NCBI GenBank assembly: GCA_905221605.1
Contig: CAJNDS010002588.1
Span: 261,001-325,000 of the forward strand
DNA length: 64,000 nucleotides
Source: Symbiodinium natans
Taxonomy: Eukaryota > Sar > Dinophyceae > Suessiales > Symbiodiniaceae
Direction of reading: 5' to 3'
Shown: positions 1-10,134 of the stretch, one piece after another
Layout of the letters: each line of letters begins with the position of its first letter
Numbering within the stretch: position 1 is the stretch's first letter
Program-made: the position numbers and the translations under genes
Notes under the pieces: generated by a model
The model's input: the letters and a program-made list of their open reading frames with translations, nothing else
Told to the model about the DNA's origin: nothing
Databases searched by the model: none

Positions 1-3000
1 CTCTCCTGTGGGCCAAAGGCCTGGTACGGCCTCGACCCCGCACTCCACCGGAAGCACTACCTCGGACAGGGATCCCTCTGCGGAGACTCCTTGCTCTCGC
101 ACGACAGGCACCAGCACCCCGTCGCCTGGCGAGAGCTCGAGAGGCTCTTCCCCGTCGTAGCGGAGGAGTTCCCGGCTTCCGCCCCCAGGCTCGGTGCATG
201 ACGCGTCGTCCAGGCTCGACAACCGCGCTTCGAAGGCGTAGGCCCTGTCCTTCCGGGTCTTGCTGTGATCCTCGCACCTGGGCATTCTGATTCCCAGCGT
301 GTCGAGGACGTGAAAGTCGGGACCCGGCCTGAAGCCCAGGCCCATCCTTCCGGCGCAGTCCAATGCTCTGCCGCCGAGGATCAGTCCGTGCCAATCGGAC
401 GTCCCCCTGGCTGCGATTTTGCATCGCACGAAAATTTCAGTGTTGGGGCGACAGTCGTCCGCCGTCCTGCCTTCCAGCAGCGTGACGCGCAAGACTGCTG
501 CCCCCTTCAGAGGAACGGGGGCTCCCGAAGCAATGCCATGCACATATTCGGGGTGGACCCACTTCTCGAGTCTCACGACCGGGAAGCCGGGATCTTCGGT
601 ACCGATCCCCAGCTCTGCAGCCCGGTTCATCATGCCCACCACAAGTTCCTCGGTTACGTGGTTCGCGCCGGCGCATCCGTCGAGCATGCACTCGACCTTA
701 CGGTCGAGCACCTGGACTACCGTTCTGTACTGGTAGCCTCCTGGCTCGTTGTCCGCCCGGTTCCACCAGTCCTTCGGCAAATCGTCCAGGGTGGCGAACT
801 TGTCCCGCCCACCCTTGCTCAACGGAAGCGCGTGCTGCTGCACCGCGGCGCGTCCTGCGGCTCCTGAGACGCCTGCCTGGACGCCTGAGCTGCCTATCTG
901 GACGCTGAACGCGGCGAAGGGGTTGGACATGGAAGCCCCGGAGGGCGCGGCCCAGTTGGCAGGCAAGGCCGGCGTCCCTCCTGAGGTCGTCAGATTGTGG
1001 ACCATGTCGCAGCTGGCTCCTTTTTTGCACGACCCATTCTTGGAGAAAAAGGGGCAAACAGTGCCTGGTGGCTTTGCCGCGCCTTTGGCCGCAGCCTTAG
1101 GCTTAGCGCTGGCCTTTGCCTTGCCACCTCCCTTCCCTTTGCCCTTGCCTTTCGCCGTGGCAAAGGTTTGGTCACCCTTCTTAGCCGCGAGAGCTTTTCT
1201 GCGAAGCTCCTTGTCGTGGCTGAACGGGCAGGCATCCCCTTTCGGGCAATTCCCGTGGTCGCGAAAGTGGAAGCAGATCTTCTTGTCCGCCCCTTTGCCA
1301 GCTCCCTTCGACGCAGCGGCAAACGTCTGATCCGCGCCAGCCTTGGCCGCGGCAGCTGCTCCCTTCGCAGCGGCCTTAGCGGCGGCCTTGAGGCTCCGAA
1401 TCTCCTTCTGAGCCTCGGCTAGCGCGACCGACGGGTCCGCGCTTGGAGAGCCGGTCGTGGAGTACACAGAGTGGGAAACAGCACGGTGCGCTGCTTCCCT
1501 CTGTTCGTACTCCAAGACGACCTTGTGGCTCTCCTCCCAAGTCTGCGGCCCTCTCAGCCCGCCGTCCTTGGGGTCGCCGGGCCACAATCGCTTGTCGTTA
1601 CGTATCTCCTTTTGGAGATACGGGGGCATCTTGCGGAGGTACGAGAGGTACAACTCTCGTGGGGTCTTCCCGAGACCCACCGCCTCAAGGTCCGCGATCG
1701 ACGCCTCAAACAAAGGCTCGAATTGGTGGCCTGTGAGCTTGCCCTTAGCGAGGGAGGCATGCTCACCATCCACGCGGACTTCTCTTTCCTCCCGCGATTC
1801 CCCGAACATCAAGTGCTTGTTCTTGATGCGGTCGTACACTGCCTGTGGGTCGGAGAGAACCTCTCCCGACTTCCACGCTGCGCGGTAGGCGTTCGTGTAC
1901 GTCTTCATGCGCGAGCCGCGGCAGCGCCCGCGTAGCGCTAGCAGCTTCTCGCGCGCACTCATACCGCGACAGTTGTTGGCGAGCGCGCAGACGTCCTCGA
2001 ACTCCTCGTAGAACAGGACAACGTCTCGCGCGTCCGACTTGTCGTCGGTCAGCGTCGGCCACGTGAGGTCAGTTTTGACCGTCGTTATGGAGCTTTGCCC
2101 GCCCCTTTGCGCTAACGCTTCTTTCAGCGCTTCAGTTTGGGCGGCGAGTGCGGCGGCGAAATCGCCCGCCGGGTTTTGGGACCCGGTCTGCGAACCTCCG
2201 CCGTCTGAACCTCGCTTCAGGGCTTCTATCTCCATCTCCAGCGCCGCGAGCTTTGCGCGCAAAGGGGAATCGCCGTCCGTCGCGCCCAGGTCACGGGCCG
2301 CGGAAGGACCACCTGCAGCCTCGGCAGTGTGCAAACCTCCACGGTCCAAACTTACCCCCAACCCACTTGCAGTCGCAGGCTGTGGGAGCCCTGGGGAACG
2401 CGGCCCCACGGCTTCAACTGGCACATCGGACGGAGAGCTCCAAACCTTCTCTTGGCTCGAGCTTTCCTTTCCCCCAAGCGCGAGGATAAGCTCCCCGATG
2501 CATTGGATTTCACGCTGAATCTCCTCTGCGTCTTCGGGGTCCTCGCCACCGCGCAAAGCCGCGACCGAGAACCTGGTCCGCAGCCGACGGACCATCTTTG
2601 TCGGATGCCAGTCCCCGCCTATCTTCGAGAACTCATCCGCAAGGAGGGTGGCTTTGGTGCTCAAGGCGTCAAGGTCACGGGAGCTCACCGTGACTCCATG
2701 CGCTTTGAGCGCGAGGACTATCCGCGAAACGCGCGTCAAGTAGTCCGCGACCGGTTCCTGGTCTGGACGGAAAATCGCGCGCAGCTCCGCCTGCAAGCCC
2801 TCTGCGGTGCCTGGGACTGAACCTGCTGTCGACGGCGGACCAGACGGTCCCGCCGGGCGGGACCCTGGTGCCGTAGCAGGGACATAGGCAGCACCGGTAG
2901 GGACCATGGCCAGCTCCCTTGCCGCGGCGCCGACATCCACCCGCGGCGGACTGTCGCCTCCAGCGCCCGAGGCCTCAGGGACTAGCTCGGAGTCCTCTTC

Positions 3001-3249
3001 TTCTTCCTCTTCCTCCTCGTCCTCGCCTTCGGCGTCGTGGAGGAACTTCATGACCTTTCGCCAGAGAGCCGCCTCCTGCTCTGGCGTTGTGCTAACCCCA
3101 TCCCGCTTGGACAACGGACGACTGCCGGTCTCCCTACGCCACTTAAGCCAAGCGACGTAGCTCATCCGCTCGGGATAGGGAACGTCACCACCCTCGATCG
3201 CTTCGAGGAGGGTGACGCCCTCGGCCTGACCTGCAACCTCTGCGGACAT
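1..3249 (-). CDS. Retroelement Gag-protease polyprotein, 5' part, runs off the left edge
   Basis: Reading the minus strand from the ATG at 3249-3247 gives 1083 codons without a stop down to base 1; the next upstream in-frame stop is TGA at 3348-3346. Residues about 64-90 are strongly acidic. Short alanine-rich, coiled-coil-like stretches lie near 324-340 and 364-382. A charged helical region at about 395-600 resembles retrotransposon capsid domains. Two CCCH zinc fingers of spacing C-x8-C-x5-C-x3-H follow: C659, C668, C674, H678 and C732, C741, C747, H751, joined by a Lys/Gly/Ala-rich linker. After them comes a retropepsin-like module with LDGCAGA at 856-862 (active Asp probably D857) and HGLILGGRAL at 954-963, matching the hydrophobic-hydrophobic-Gly motif. 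The order capsid, zinc finger, protease is that of Gag-Pol; integrase and reverse transcriptase would lie left of the window. The second protease residue is Gly-Cys rather than Ser/Thr-Gly, so catalysis is uncertain. The family (Ty1/copia-like or other) is not settled. Confidence 0.85.
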   Translation of the reverse strand, partial: MSAEVAGQAEGVTLLEAIEGGDVPYPERMSYVAWLKWRRETGSRPLSKRDGVSTTPEQEAALWRKVMKFLHDAEGEDEEEEEEEEDSELVPEASGAGGDSPPRVDVGAAARELAMVPTGAAYVPATAPGSRPAGPSGPPSTAGSVPGTAEGLQAELRAIFRPDQEPVADYLTRVSRIVLALKAHGVTVSSRDLDALSTKATLLADEFSKIGGDWHPTKMVRRLRTRFSVAALRGGEDPEDAEEIQREIQCIGELILALGGKESSSQEKVWSSPSDVPVEAVGPRSPGLPQPATASGLGVSLDRGGLHTAEAAGGPSAARDLGATDGDSPLRAKLAALEMEIEALKRGSDGGGSQTGSQNPAGDFAAALAAQTEALKEALAQRGGQSSITTVKTDLTWPTLTDDKSDARDVVLFYEEFEDVCALANNCRGMSAREKLLALRGRCRGSRMKTYTNAYRAAWKSGEVLSDPQAVYDRIKNKHLMFGESREEREVRVDGEHASLAKGKLTGHQFEPLFEASIADLEAVGLGKTPRELYLSYLRKMPPYLQKEIRNDKRLWPGDPKDGGLRGPQTWEESHKVVLEYEQREAAHRAVSHSVYSTTGSPSADPSVALAEAQKEIRSLKAAAKAAAKGAAAAAKAGADQTFAAASKGAGKGADKKICFHFRDHGNCPKGDACPFSHDKELRRKALAAKKGDQTFATAKGKGKGKGGGKAKASAKPKAAAKGAAKPPGTVCPFFSKNGSCKKGASCDMVHNLTTSGGTPALPANWAAPSGASMSNPFAAFSVQIGSSGVQAGVSGAAGRAAVQQHALPLSKGGRDKFATLDDLPKDWWNRADNEPGGYQYRTVVQVLDRKVECMLDGCAGANHVTEELVVGMMNRAAELGIGTEDPGFPVVRLEKWVHPEYVHGIASGAPVPLKGAAVLRVTLLEGRTADDCRPNTEIFVRCKIAARGTSDWHGLILGGRALDCAGRMGLGFRPGPDFHVLDTLGIRMPRCEDHSKTRKDRAYAFEARLSSLDDASCTEPGGGSRELLRYDGEEPLELSPGDGVLVPVVREQGVSAEGSLSEVVLPVECGVEAVPGLWPTGE

Positions 3250-3333
3250 CGCCGCGCCTTGGTTAGCAGGCCGCAGGCGTGGCACACGAAGCGCCGCGCC
3301 TTGGTTAACAGGCCGCAAGCGTGGCACACAGTC
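3250..3333. repeat. Two tandem 42-bp units just upstream of the Gag start
   Basis: Bases 3250-3291 and 3292-3333 are near-identical 42-bp units, each containing GCGCCTTGGTTA. The unit is 14 codons long and open in the minus Gag frame, but it lies before the first ATG, so it is probably leader sequence or a duplicated untranslated segment. Bases 3334-3727 show no recognisable feature; an LTR cannot be confirmed because only one end of the element is present. Confidence 0.85.
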
Positions 3334-3727
3334 CACGCGTCCAGGTCACGGACCGCGACAGACAAGCAAAGCAATGCTTGCCCACTCGGGCCGTAGGCAC
3401 AAGAGCTGTACGTTTCCCAGAACAGCCCCCAATTGTGAAGTCGACCAGCACTGGACTTGCACTAAACCAATGCAATCACAGCCCGGTCACGCTGTTTTAC
3501 GACTTCGCGAGTTCAAGCACTTGTGCAGCTACGCCTGAGTGCGTCCGGTCGGACCGCACAGCAACCTAAGAGCTACTGTACGAAACTACCGTGCTCAAAG
3601 GCACAAGCTCGGTACTTGAGCCAAAACATTGGCATTGTTACGAATTGCAAAACTACACATGCAAAGGAAAACAACACGCTGCACTAGCACTAAGCAAGCA
3701 CTCCATGCATGCTTTGACCTGCTCACA

Positions 3728-3794
3728 AGTAGTAGTGGTAGTGGTAGTGGTGGTAGTAGTAGTGGTGGTGGTGGTGGTGGTGGTAGTAGTAGTC

Positions 3795-3837
<43 letters not shown>

Positions 3838-3844
3838 CAGTAGC

Positions 3845-3911
<67 letters not shown>

Positions 3912-3966
3912 CTAGTACTAGTACTAGTACTAGTACTAGTACTAGTACTAGTACTAGTACTAGTAG
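3728..3966. repeat. AGT trinucleotide tract passing into an ACTAGT hexamer tract
   Basis: Imperfect (AGT)n with GGT variants runs to about 3908, then (ACTAGT)n to about 3963. ACTAGT is its own reverse complement, so the second part can fold back on itself. All long ORFs here (poly-Val, poly-Ser, poly-Leu, poly-Thr) are artefacts of the repeat. Confidence 0.97.
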
Positions 3967-4310
3967 TAACAACAATAAGAAGCATAATCATAATCATAGT
4001 AGTACTAATAATGGTATTAATCATAATAATGATAGGCATGATAGGAATTATAGGAATGACAATCATAATTATTACCAACAATAATAATAACAAAGAATAA
4101 GAATCATGAGAATCACAATATACTAGTAGTAGCAATTATAATACTTTTCTTACAATCATCATAATCATCATAACCCGAATCAAGAATACGGATCATGATA
4201 ATAATAACAATAATAATACTAATAATAGACATAATCATAAGAATCATCATCATAGTAATTATAATTTCAATACTAATACGAAGAATGACAATAATCAAGC
4301 CTTGTAGTGC
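3967..4310. repeat. Degenerate AT-rich AAT/ATC/ATA low-complexity DNA
   Basis: A decayed continuation of the trinucleotide tract, made mostly of AAT, ATC, CAT and ATA words. No coding signal. Confidence 0.8.
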
Positions 4311-5280
4311 AGCGTCTTTGTGACCAGAAGAGGGTTGCAGACTCCAACGGGGCCATGAAGCATCATGCCTCCATACCGGCTCGAGCGATGTGCATTATTT
4401 CAGGCAAGCACGGGCTCTGAATCTCTGAATTCTACAGGAGCTTTAGGCTTTAGGGTTTAGGATTCCATGGCAAAACCTTAGTCCCCCAAAATGTCCTTAA
4501 CACCTCCGTAGCGGACAGATTTCCAGGGCCCGCCAGAACAGTCGCTGCCTTCAGTGTGCCTTTGCGATTCCGGCCAATGATGAGCCCCCTGGGGCTTAGC
4601 CGGAGTGCGAAGCGCACAGATTTTCTGTGAGCTGGACGCGTGCCAAAACCCTAAACCCTGGAACCAAGACCCCGACCCCCAAAGCCCTTGGACCTGCGCT
4701 CCCTAAAGCCCGCAACCTTTTGCCGATAAACGCTCAGACCTCAGGGAAAAGTCCGGTGTGGTGTGTGTGTGTGTGTTCTTCAATCCTGAATCCTGATGGT
4801 TTCCTTCAAGGGTACCTCAAACTTGGCCATCATGTTGAGGATTTCCGTTTTCTTCGTGGGAGGGTGGTCCTTTCCGGAACTCTCTTCAGCTTCGGTTGTT
4901 TGGGGATTCAGGGCCCCGGAACATCAAGCTCGAAATGTTCAACCCCCTAAAGCCTAAAACCCTAAAGCCTAAACCCTAAACCCTATAGACCCTAAACCCT
5001 CAGAACCCAGCTGAGAGTTTCGGGTTACGTGGCACCATCAGAGGCTCCCTAAGAAAAGCTCGGGGGGAACGACATGCAAAGCACCTGAATAATTCCGCCT
5101 AATGCTTGGTTTAGCACTTCGGGACACGCAGCCAAAGATCGTAAGCTCCGAGTGCATGGGCGTTCCTCCGCGAAGCTTTCTTTCGAGTTTGTACGGTAAT
5201 TTTCTCTGCTGCATTTGTGGCAATCTCGCGTGCAGGGAGCTTATGTGCTAGTTCGACAATACTCGAGTATGGATTGATTG
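4311..5280. other. Intergenic DNA with degenerate telomere-like words
   Basis: Unique sequence with scattered CCCTAAA/TTTAGGG variants at about 4441-4470, 4640-4660 and 4940-4998, and a short GT run near 4758-4775. No ORF here looks convincingly coding. Confidence 0.5.
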
Positions 5281-5281
5281 G

Positions 5282-5367
5282 AACCCTAAACCCTAAACCC
5301 TAAACCCTCATCCCTAAACCCTAAACGCTAAACCCTAAACCCGAAACCCTAAACCCTAAACCCTAAA
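5282..5367 (-). repeat. Interstitial telomere-like tract, CCCTAAA on the plus strand
   Basis: About twelve CCCTAAA units with a few variants (CCCTCAT, CGCTAAA, CCCGAAA). A short opposite-orientation TTTAGGG tract follows at 5453-5488, so the two face away from each other around about 85 bp of unique DNA. Confidence 0.95.
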
Positions 5368-5488
5368 CTGCACAGGGCTAAAAGTCGTACTTAACATCGT
5401 CGTCGCTATCGATCAGCAGTCAGTAGTGAAGGTGATTGAGATACGGATTAGAGTTTAGGGTTTAGGGTTTGGGGTGTAGGGTTTAGGG

Positions 5489-6282
5489 ACAAACAGAACA
5501 ACCGGACGTTCACTAGCACCAGCACCAGCAGCTTTAGTCAATATCTTGGCAGGGATCGCAGGCTTCCGCAAGTTCCGCTAGTCGTGGAGGGTAGCTGTCG
5601 TGCGACACAGTACTTACGACGTTTTATCGGCAGAGCATGGTCTCTGACCTCTGCAGATTTGTCTGGTTCATGTTTGCAACAGCTTGCGAGTGTGGGTCTG
5701 CAACAAGCTGCCTCAGGGTTGAAGAAGAGGCTCCACGCTGCTAATGCAGTGGATCGCCACGCCGTATGCGCACAGCCTGCCAGTATTGAATCTTTTGGCT
5801 TTTAGAGGGCATGGCTTTATGGGCATGCATAAAGGAGGAGATGCCTTTCTTTGAAACACAGCACGTTAAATTCTCACATCGTTCATACTCCAACCACAAG
5901 GCGAAGGGGTCTCCCAGCAGGAATGCCCTTATGTGTATGTTTCCATACCACCATCACCAATTCTCACAGCAGATGTCTTCTGTCAAATCCGTCCAATGGT
6001 GATGTGTGGGCATGTGCTAGGACCTGGCACCTTCCAACTTAATCCGCGAAGGTGCTAGGGTCCCGGCAATCAGTTTCAAGGGTGAATCGTGCTGCTGGTC
6101 GTTGTTAGAGGAGGGAGTTTCAGCAAAGCAGAATCGCGCCGGCGAAGCCCCGTCGCAACATGCGTGGATCTTGCGCCTCGCTAAGGAGTCAAGGGAGATT
6201 TATAATCATGTGTTGCTCGAACGGGCATCGGTGCTTTTGAGATGCTCTCTTTGGCAAAGGAGGGTCTTGGGCCTTCTAGAGC
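5489..6282. other. Unassigned unique DNA
   Basis: Small ORFs only, for example plus 5584-5805 (73 codons, Leu-Gln-Gln repeats) and plus 6102 onward, which runs into the microsatellite. I see no family signature and no clear splice framework. Confidence 0.4.
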
Positions 6283-6492
<210 letters not shown>

Positions 6493-6659
6493 GCTGTTTG
6501 TTAGGTGTTTGTAGTTCGTAGTTCAAACTTGTGTTTCAATATATCTATATACATGTATATGTCTAGTTTCCTGATGCGCGCACAGCCAATCAATCTCCTA
6601 TGTATGTATATGTCTATGTATGTGTACATGGATATGTATGTATGTATGTATGTATATCT

Positions 6660-7246
6660 TTCTTTCAAGTAAATGTTTGTCATGCACCTATACTCCAAGA
6701 GCTTTGGCACACGCGGCCAGTTCGACGCAGGGTGAAACCCTGCTGGTGAACCTTAAGTCCTAAATTCAATTCAGGGTTTATAGATGCTAGGGTTTAGGGT
6801 TTACGGCCCTGTTTGACTCGAAATGCCAATGAGCTCTTCTAAGCGCCGCGCCCACGTTGTCGGTGCGCAGTGGTCGGGACGTTTGCAGCTCCCAGCGCAC
6901 GGAACATCGGTTGGAGACCTCCGTTGGGGGGCCTGTGAGAAAGAAGCATGAAGTGCGGCTTCAAGATGAGGGTTTTGCTGCTCATAAAGGGTTTACAGGG
7001 TTGAGAGTCTAGGGTCCCAAGTATGGGCCCGAAGCTTGAGCCCCTTGTGAAAAAGGCACTTTTTTCTTCACTACACGCAATAAGGGCCCATACTTCGGGT
7101 CAAACAAGGGACCATACGAAGGGCCCATGGTTCCAACCTTGGAGATAGGGTTACAGGGAGGCCGTTTAGTTCGATCGGTCTTGGCAAAGTCCATGCCGCG
7201 CCATTTTCGGGGAACCTTCGCCCTTGGGTGCCAGGTGGAATTTTTT
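6660..7246. other. Unique DNA with one short telomere-like run
   Basis: A short TTTAGGG run lies at 6787-6802. Around 7015-7135 words such as GGGCCC, AAGTATGGGCCC and GGACCATACGAAGGGCCC recur in both orientations, suggesting a decayed fold-back element. No gene assigned. Confidence 0.4.
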
Positions 7247-7287
7247 GGGTTTAGGGTTTAGGGTTTAGGGTTTTAGGGTTTAGGGAT
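7247..7287 (+). repeat. Interstitial telomere-like tract, TTTAGGG on the plus strand
   Basis: Five to six TTTAGGG units ending in TAGGGATTTCGGG. Confidence 0.93.
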
Positions 7288-7374
7288 TTCGGGTGAAGGA
7301 GCTTAACAAATGAGGTACTAACCGGTAAACCCTGACCCTGAGTAGCTCCTAGGCATGCTTCCCCCTACCGCAAG

Positions 7375-7460
7375 TTCCGTTCGCGGCTCGTCCTCACTCT
7401 TCCATGCCACGCGTCCTGGCACGTTCAGTGTCTTCGCCTCTTGCGAGTGAGCTTCAAAAG
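7375..7460 (+). CDS. Candidate exon between telomere-like tracts
   Basis: An acceptor-like TTCCCCCTACCGCAAG ends at 7374 and a GT donor follows at 7461. Read as 2 nt plus 28 codons, the frame is open (PFAARPHSS at its start, SELQK at its end). TTTAGGG lies upstream and a long CCCTAAA tract downstream. The minus strand is also open here (7318-7515) and reads plausibly, so strand choice is uncertain; I prefer plus because better-supported exons elsewhere are plus. Protein not recognised. Confidence 0.25.
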
Positions 7461-7522
7461 GTTCGGATGTAGGGTGGGGCACTGCGCGATTCCCATTCGA
7501 AACCTTCACTGCCAACCCTATG

Positions 7523-7645
7523 AACCCTAAACCCTAAACCCTAAACCCTAAACCCTAAACCCTAAACCCTAAACCCTAAACCGTAAACCCTAAACCCTAA
7601 ACCCTAAACCCTAAACCCTAAACCCTAAACCCTAAACCCTAAACC
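7523..7645 (-). repeat. Interstitial telomere-like tract, CCCTAAA on the plus strand
   Basis: About 17 nearly perfect CCCTAAA units with one CCGTAAA variant. Confidence 0.97.
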
Positions 7646-7748
7646 CCCTACAACCCAAAAGCCTCCAAAAGCCGCCAGCTGCCAAACCCAGTACTAGATA
7701 AGACGCTGGAAAAGTCCAGAAGGATGTTCGAGTGAAGAATTCAGGGTA

Positions 7749-7807
7749 TTTAGGGTTTAGGGTTTCGGGTTTAGGGTTTTAGGGTTTAGGGTTTAGGGTT
7801 TAGGGTT
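7749..7807 (+). repeat. Interstitial telomere-like tract, TTTAGGG on the plus strand
   Basis: About eight TTTAGGG units with TTTCGGG and TTTTAGGG variants, facing the CCCTAAA tract 100 bp to the left. Confidence 0.95.
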
Positions 7808-8002
7808 GAACCCGGAACCCGAAAACTCAGAACCCACCCAAATGGGGTTGCAAGGGCCAACCCGTACCAAGGTTGTGCTATTCGAAGGCACCGAATGTAA
7901 AAAGAGGTCCGAAAACTTGAAGGGGCTTAAGATCTGGCTTCAGATCCCCAAAAAGATTCTCGAAGTGGAGGCAGTATAGGGCTGTTGCCGCAGCTTGTGT
8001 AG

Positions 8003-8070
8003 GATCGTCTTTTCGCCTCGTCGGGCCCGATGCCGAACCTGCAGCCACCGCAACGCGCACGCATTTTTAA
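8003..8070 (+). CDS. Candidate terminal exon
   Basis: The acceptor-like GCAGCTTGTGTAG ends at 8002. Two nt plus 21 codons plus TAA (8068-8070) give a frame that begins SSFRLVGPDAEPAATA and has mostly G/C-ending codons. A second plus frame in the same place is open further, to about 8240, and a minus frame (7927-8145) is open too, so the assignment is weak. Protein not recognised. Confidence 0.25.
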
Positions 8071-8239
8071 GGCGGGCGGCGGGGCAGCTTTCTCAACGAG
8101 GGCTTCCGCACAGCGAGGAAGGGAGGCCCAACGTGAAAGCTCCACGTATATGGCCCGAAATTCGCAGAATCCTATTTGCCCCAGAATCCTTCAATAGATC
8201 CCCAGTTTATACAGTTTCGACTACTACTGTTTGCCTTTA

Positions 8240-9060
8240 GAGAACTCTCATACCACCTGAAAAACGCCCCATAGCCCCAAAACCCCAATCCTCATGCGGA
8301 GAATTCAGACATCCCAAATCCGACAATCCCAGACCAACCTGCCGGAAGCCTCCGAAACCTGCTGCCACGACCGCCAGTGGGGTGAGCACCTCTTAACGCA
8401 TGGCCGCCTCACTCGAAGATGTGAGTGCCTGAGTCAGAGGCGATCCTAGGGACTGCAAGGACTTTTGTATCTCGAATCTTGTACTTCAATCTTCTGGGCG
8501 GTCTGTGATGACAATAGTTTACACATCGCAGAAGAGGAACAGAAATACTCATCATAGTAATTAAAGTCAAAGTTCTCGTCGTCTAGCGCTAGAATCTCCG
8601 AAAAGACACCCGCTCCCGGAATACATTCACGTTCCCTTGTCATGATTTCACTTTTGAGGGACTCTTATCAAAACCATAAACCCTCTACCCTAAACCCTAA
8701 ACCCCATGGAAGGGACGCTTATTCCATGGTCCGTCCCTTGCAAGGACCGTTTTTAGATTTTAGGGTTTATAGGCTTGACGGGGTTTGGGGTTAGGGGTGT
8801 ACGGTGTATGGATAATTCGAGTCGTAGGCCTTTAGGGCTTTAGGGCTTTGGAGACACTGAGGCCCCTCAACTCCAAAAACCTCCGGGGTCTAATTTTTTC
8901 AACCCCAGAGGCCCTCAGCTCATAACCTGCAGATCTAAGCTGCGAAGCTCTTTGCTCGTGAGGCAAAGCCTGCGTGGGGGTCTTGCTCTGGTAGTAGGGA
9001 TCTCTGGAAGCAGCCTGCCGGCTAGGCAGGGAGTTCGGCAAGCTCTGACGACGGGCTCGA
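8240..9060. other. Unique DNA with scattered telomere-like words and weak ORFs
   Basis: Short telomere-like words occur at 8686-8703 and 8757-8770. A minus ORF at 8832-9041 (69 codons) reads plausibly as protein but has no splice or homology support. Nothing else recognised. Confidence 0.35.
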
Positions 9061-9065
9061 GAGGC

Positions 9066-9103
9066 TTTAGGGTTTAGGGTTTAGGGTTTAGGGTTTAGGG
9101 TTT
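9066..9103 (+). repeat. Interstitial telomere-like tract, TTTAGGG on the plus strand
   Basis: Five TTTAGGG units ending TTTAGGGTTTTGCCACG. On the minus strand this reads GTGGCAAAACCCTAAA, the same kind of junction as at 49001, 53635 and 55725. Confidence 0.95.
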
Positions 9104-9441
9104 TGCCACGCCCCAACGGCACCCTACCCAAAGCAAGTGGCTGGTCCCTAACTGAGCTATTTGCGCCACTTTCTTGGGGGACCCTAAACCTCGCATTCCT
9201 CAAGAACAGCCGAGTTTAGGGTCCATTTGCCTCAATTACTAAACCCCACGCGGTAAACCCCAACTTCTAGGAACTTATGAGTGATTTTTATACGGATCTG
9301 CTAGGAGTTCTGAACGGCCCTTGCATATAGTTTCCTTCTGATCTACTCCTTGAAGAAGCCCTTGTATCGCACAACCTCGAAACCCCACCCTGTTTTAACC
9401 CTCCCACCAGGGTCCCTGGGCGCTAAACCGTTTTTTCGGAG

Positions 9442-9594
9442 CTTGCTGCTGGCAACGGTCTCTTTTTGACGCTGAATGACGAGCGCATCCCCTTCAACTC
9501 ATTTGAGTCAGAGGCTCTTCTTAGAAGGCACTCGGCCGAGGAGCGGCGCGCCATGAGGTTTCTTTTGCTTCCGAGCCATAGGATGCCATCACAG
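9442..9594 (+). CDS. Candidate internal exon, 51 codons
   Basis: The acceptor-like CGTTTTTTCGGAG ends at 9441. The frame is open for exactly 51 codons to CACAG|GATCCC, a GA-type donor of a class reported in dinoflagellates. It begins LAAGNGLFLTLNDE and includes RRHSAEERRAMRF, a charged helical stretch with no low complexity. A C-rich run and a TTTAGGG tract (9661-9680) follow in the putative intron. The antisense ORF (9423-9632) is Gly/Ser/Arg-rich and less convincing. I do not recognise the protein. Confidence 0.4.
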
Positions 9595-9680
9595 GATCCC
9601 CCCGCCCCCCCCCCCCGCCCCCCCCTCCTCATTCTACGTCGAGGGTTAAGGATTTTCGGGGTTTTAGGGTTTAGGGTTTC

Positions 9681-10098
9681 GGTGCCCCCTTCTCACCCCT
9701 GAACCCTAAACCTCAAAACCCTTTCGATCAGGGGCTTAGACCGCCTGGCATGCCGCTCTCCAAAACTACGCGCATTCCGCGTCGGGCAGCCGCTTGTGCC
9801 GTTCTGTGGCGTCCTGCCTTGACCCTACACCCTGATACCGATCCTAGACGCCCTCAGAATACAAAACCCGCTAAGTTATGAGGCTTAAGAGTCGATGATT
9901 GCGGATGATCATGTTGATGGGAGAGTTTTGATCTCCAGGGGTTTTTGGGGATTCAGCCCGGGAAGCTTCGGAGGTTCTTGCGTTAGTTCGCTTCCGGGAC
10001 CAGAACGTCGCACGCGTGTGATGATGCCTTCTCATGGCCAGCTGCCATTACGATCGCACCTTCCCGTCTCACCCTGAAATCCAGGACTTCGTAGGTTG
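9681..10098. other. Unique DNA between telomere-like tracts
   Basis: A 60-codon plus ORF at 9895-10077 is the only sizeable frame; it has no recognisable feature. Confidence 0.35.
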
Positions 10099-10134
10099 TA
10101 GGGTTTAGGGTTTAGGGTTTAGGGTTTAGGGTTT
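10099..10134 (+). repeat. Interstitial telomere-like tract, TTTAGGG on the plus strand
   Basis: Five TTTAGGG units; the last sizeable tract before 21.8 kb. Confidence 0.95.

Noticed and set aside
265-867. 200-codon plus ORF
   Set aside because: It is antisense to the Gag-protease frame, which has zinc-finger and protease motifs.
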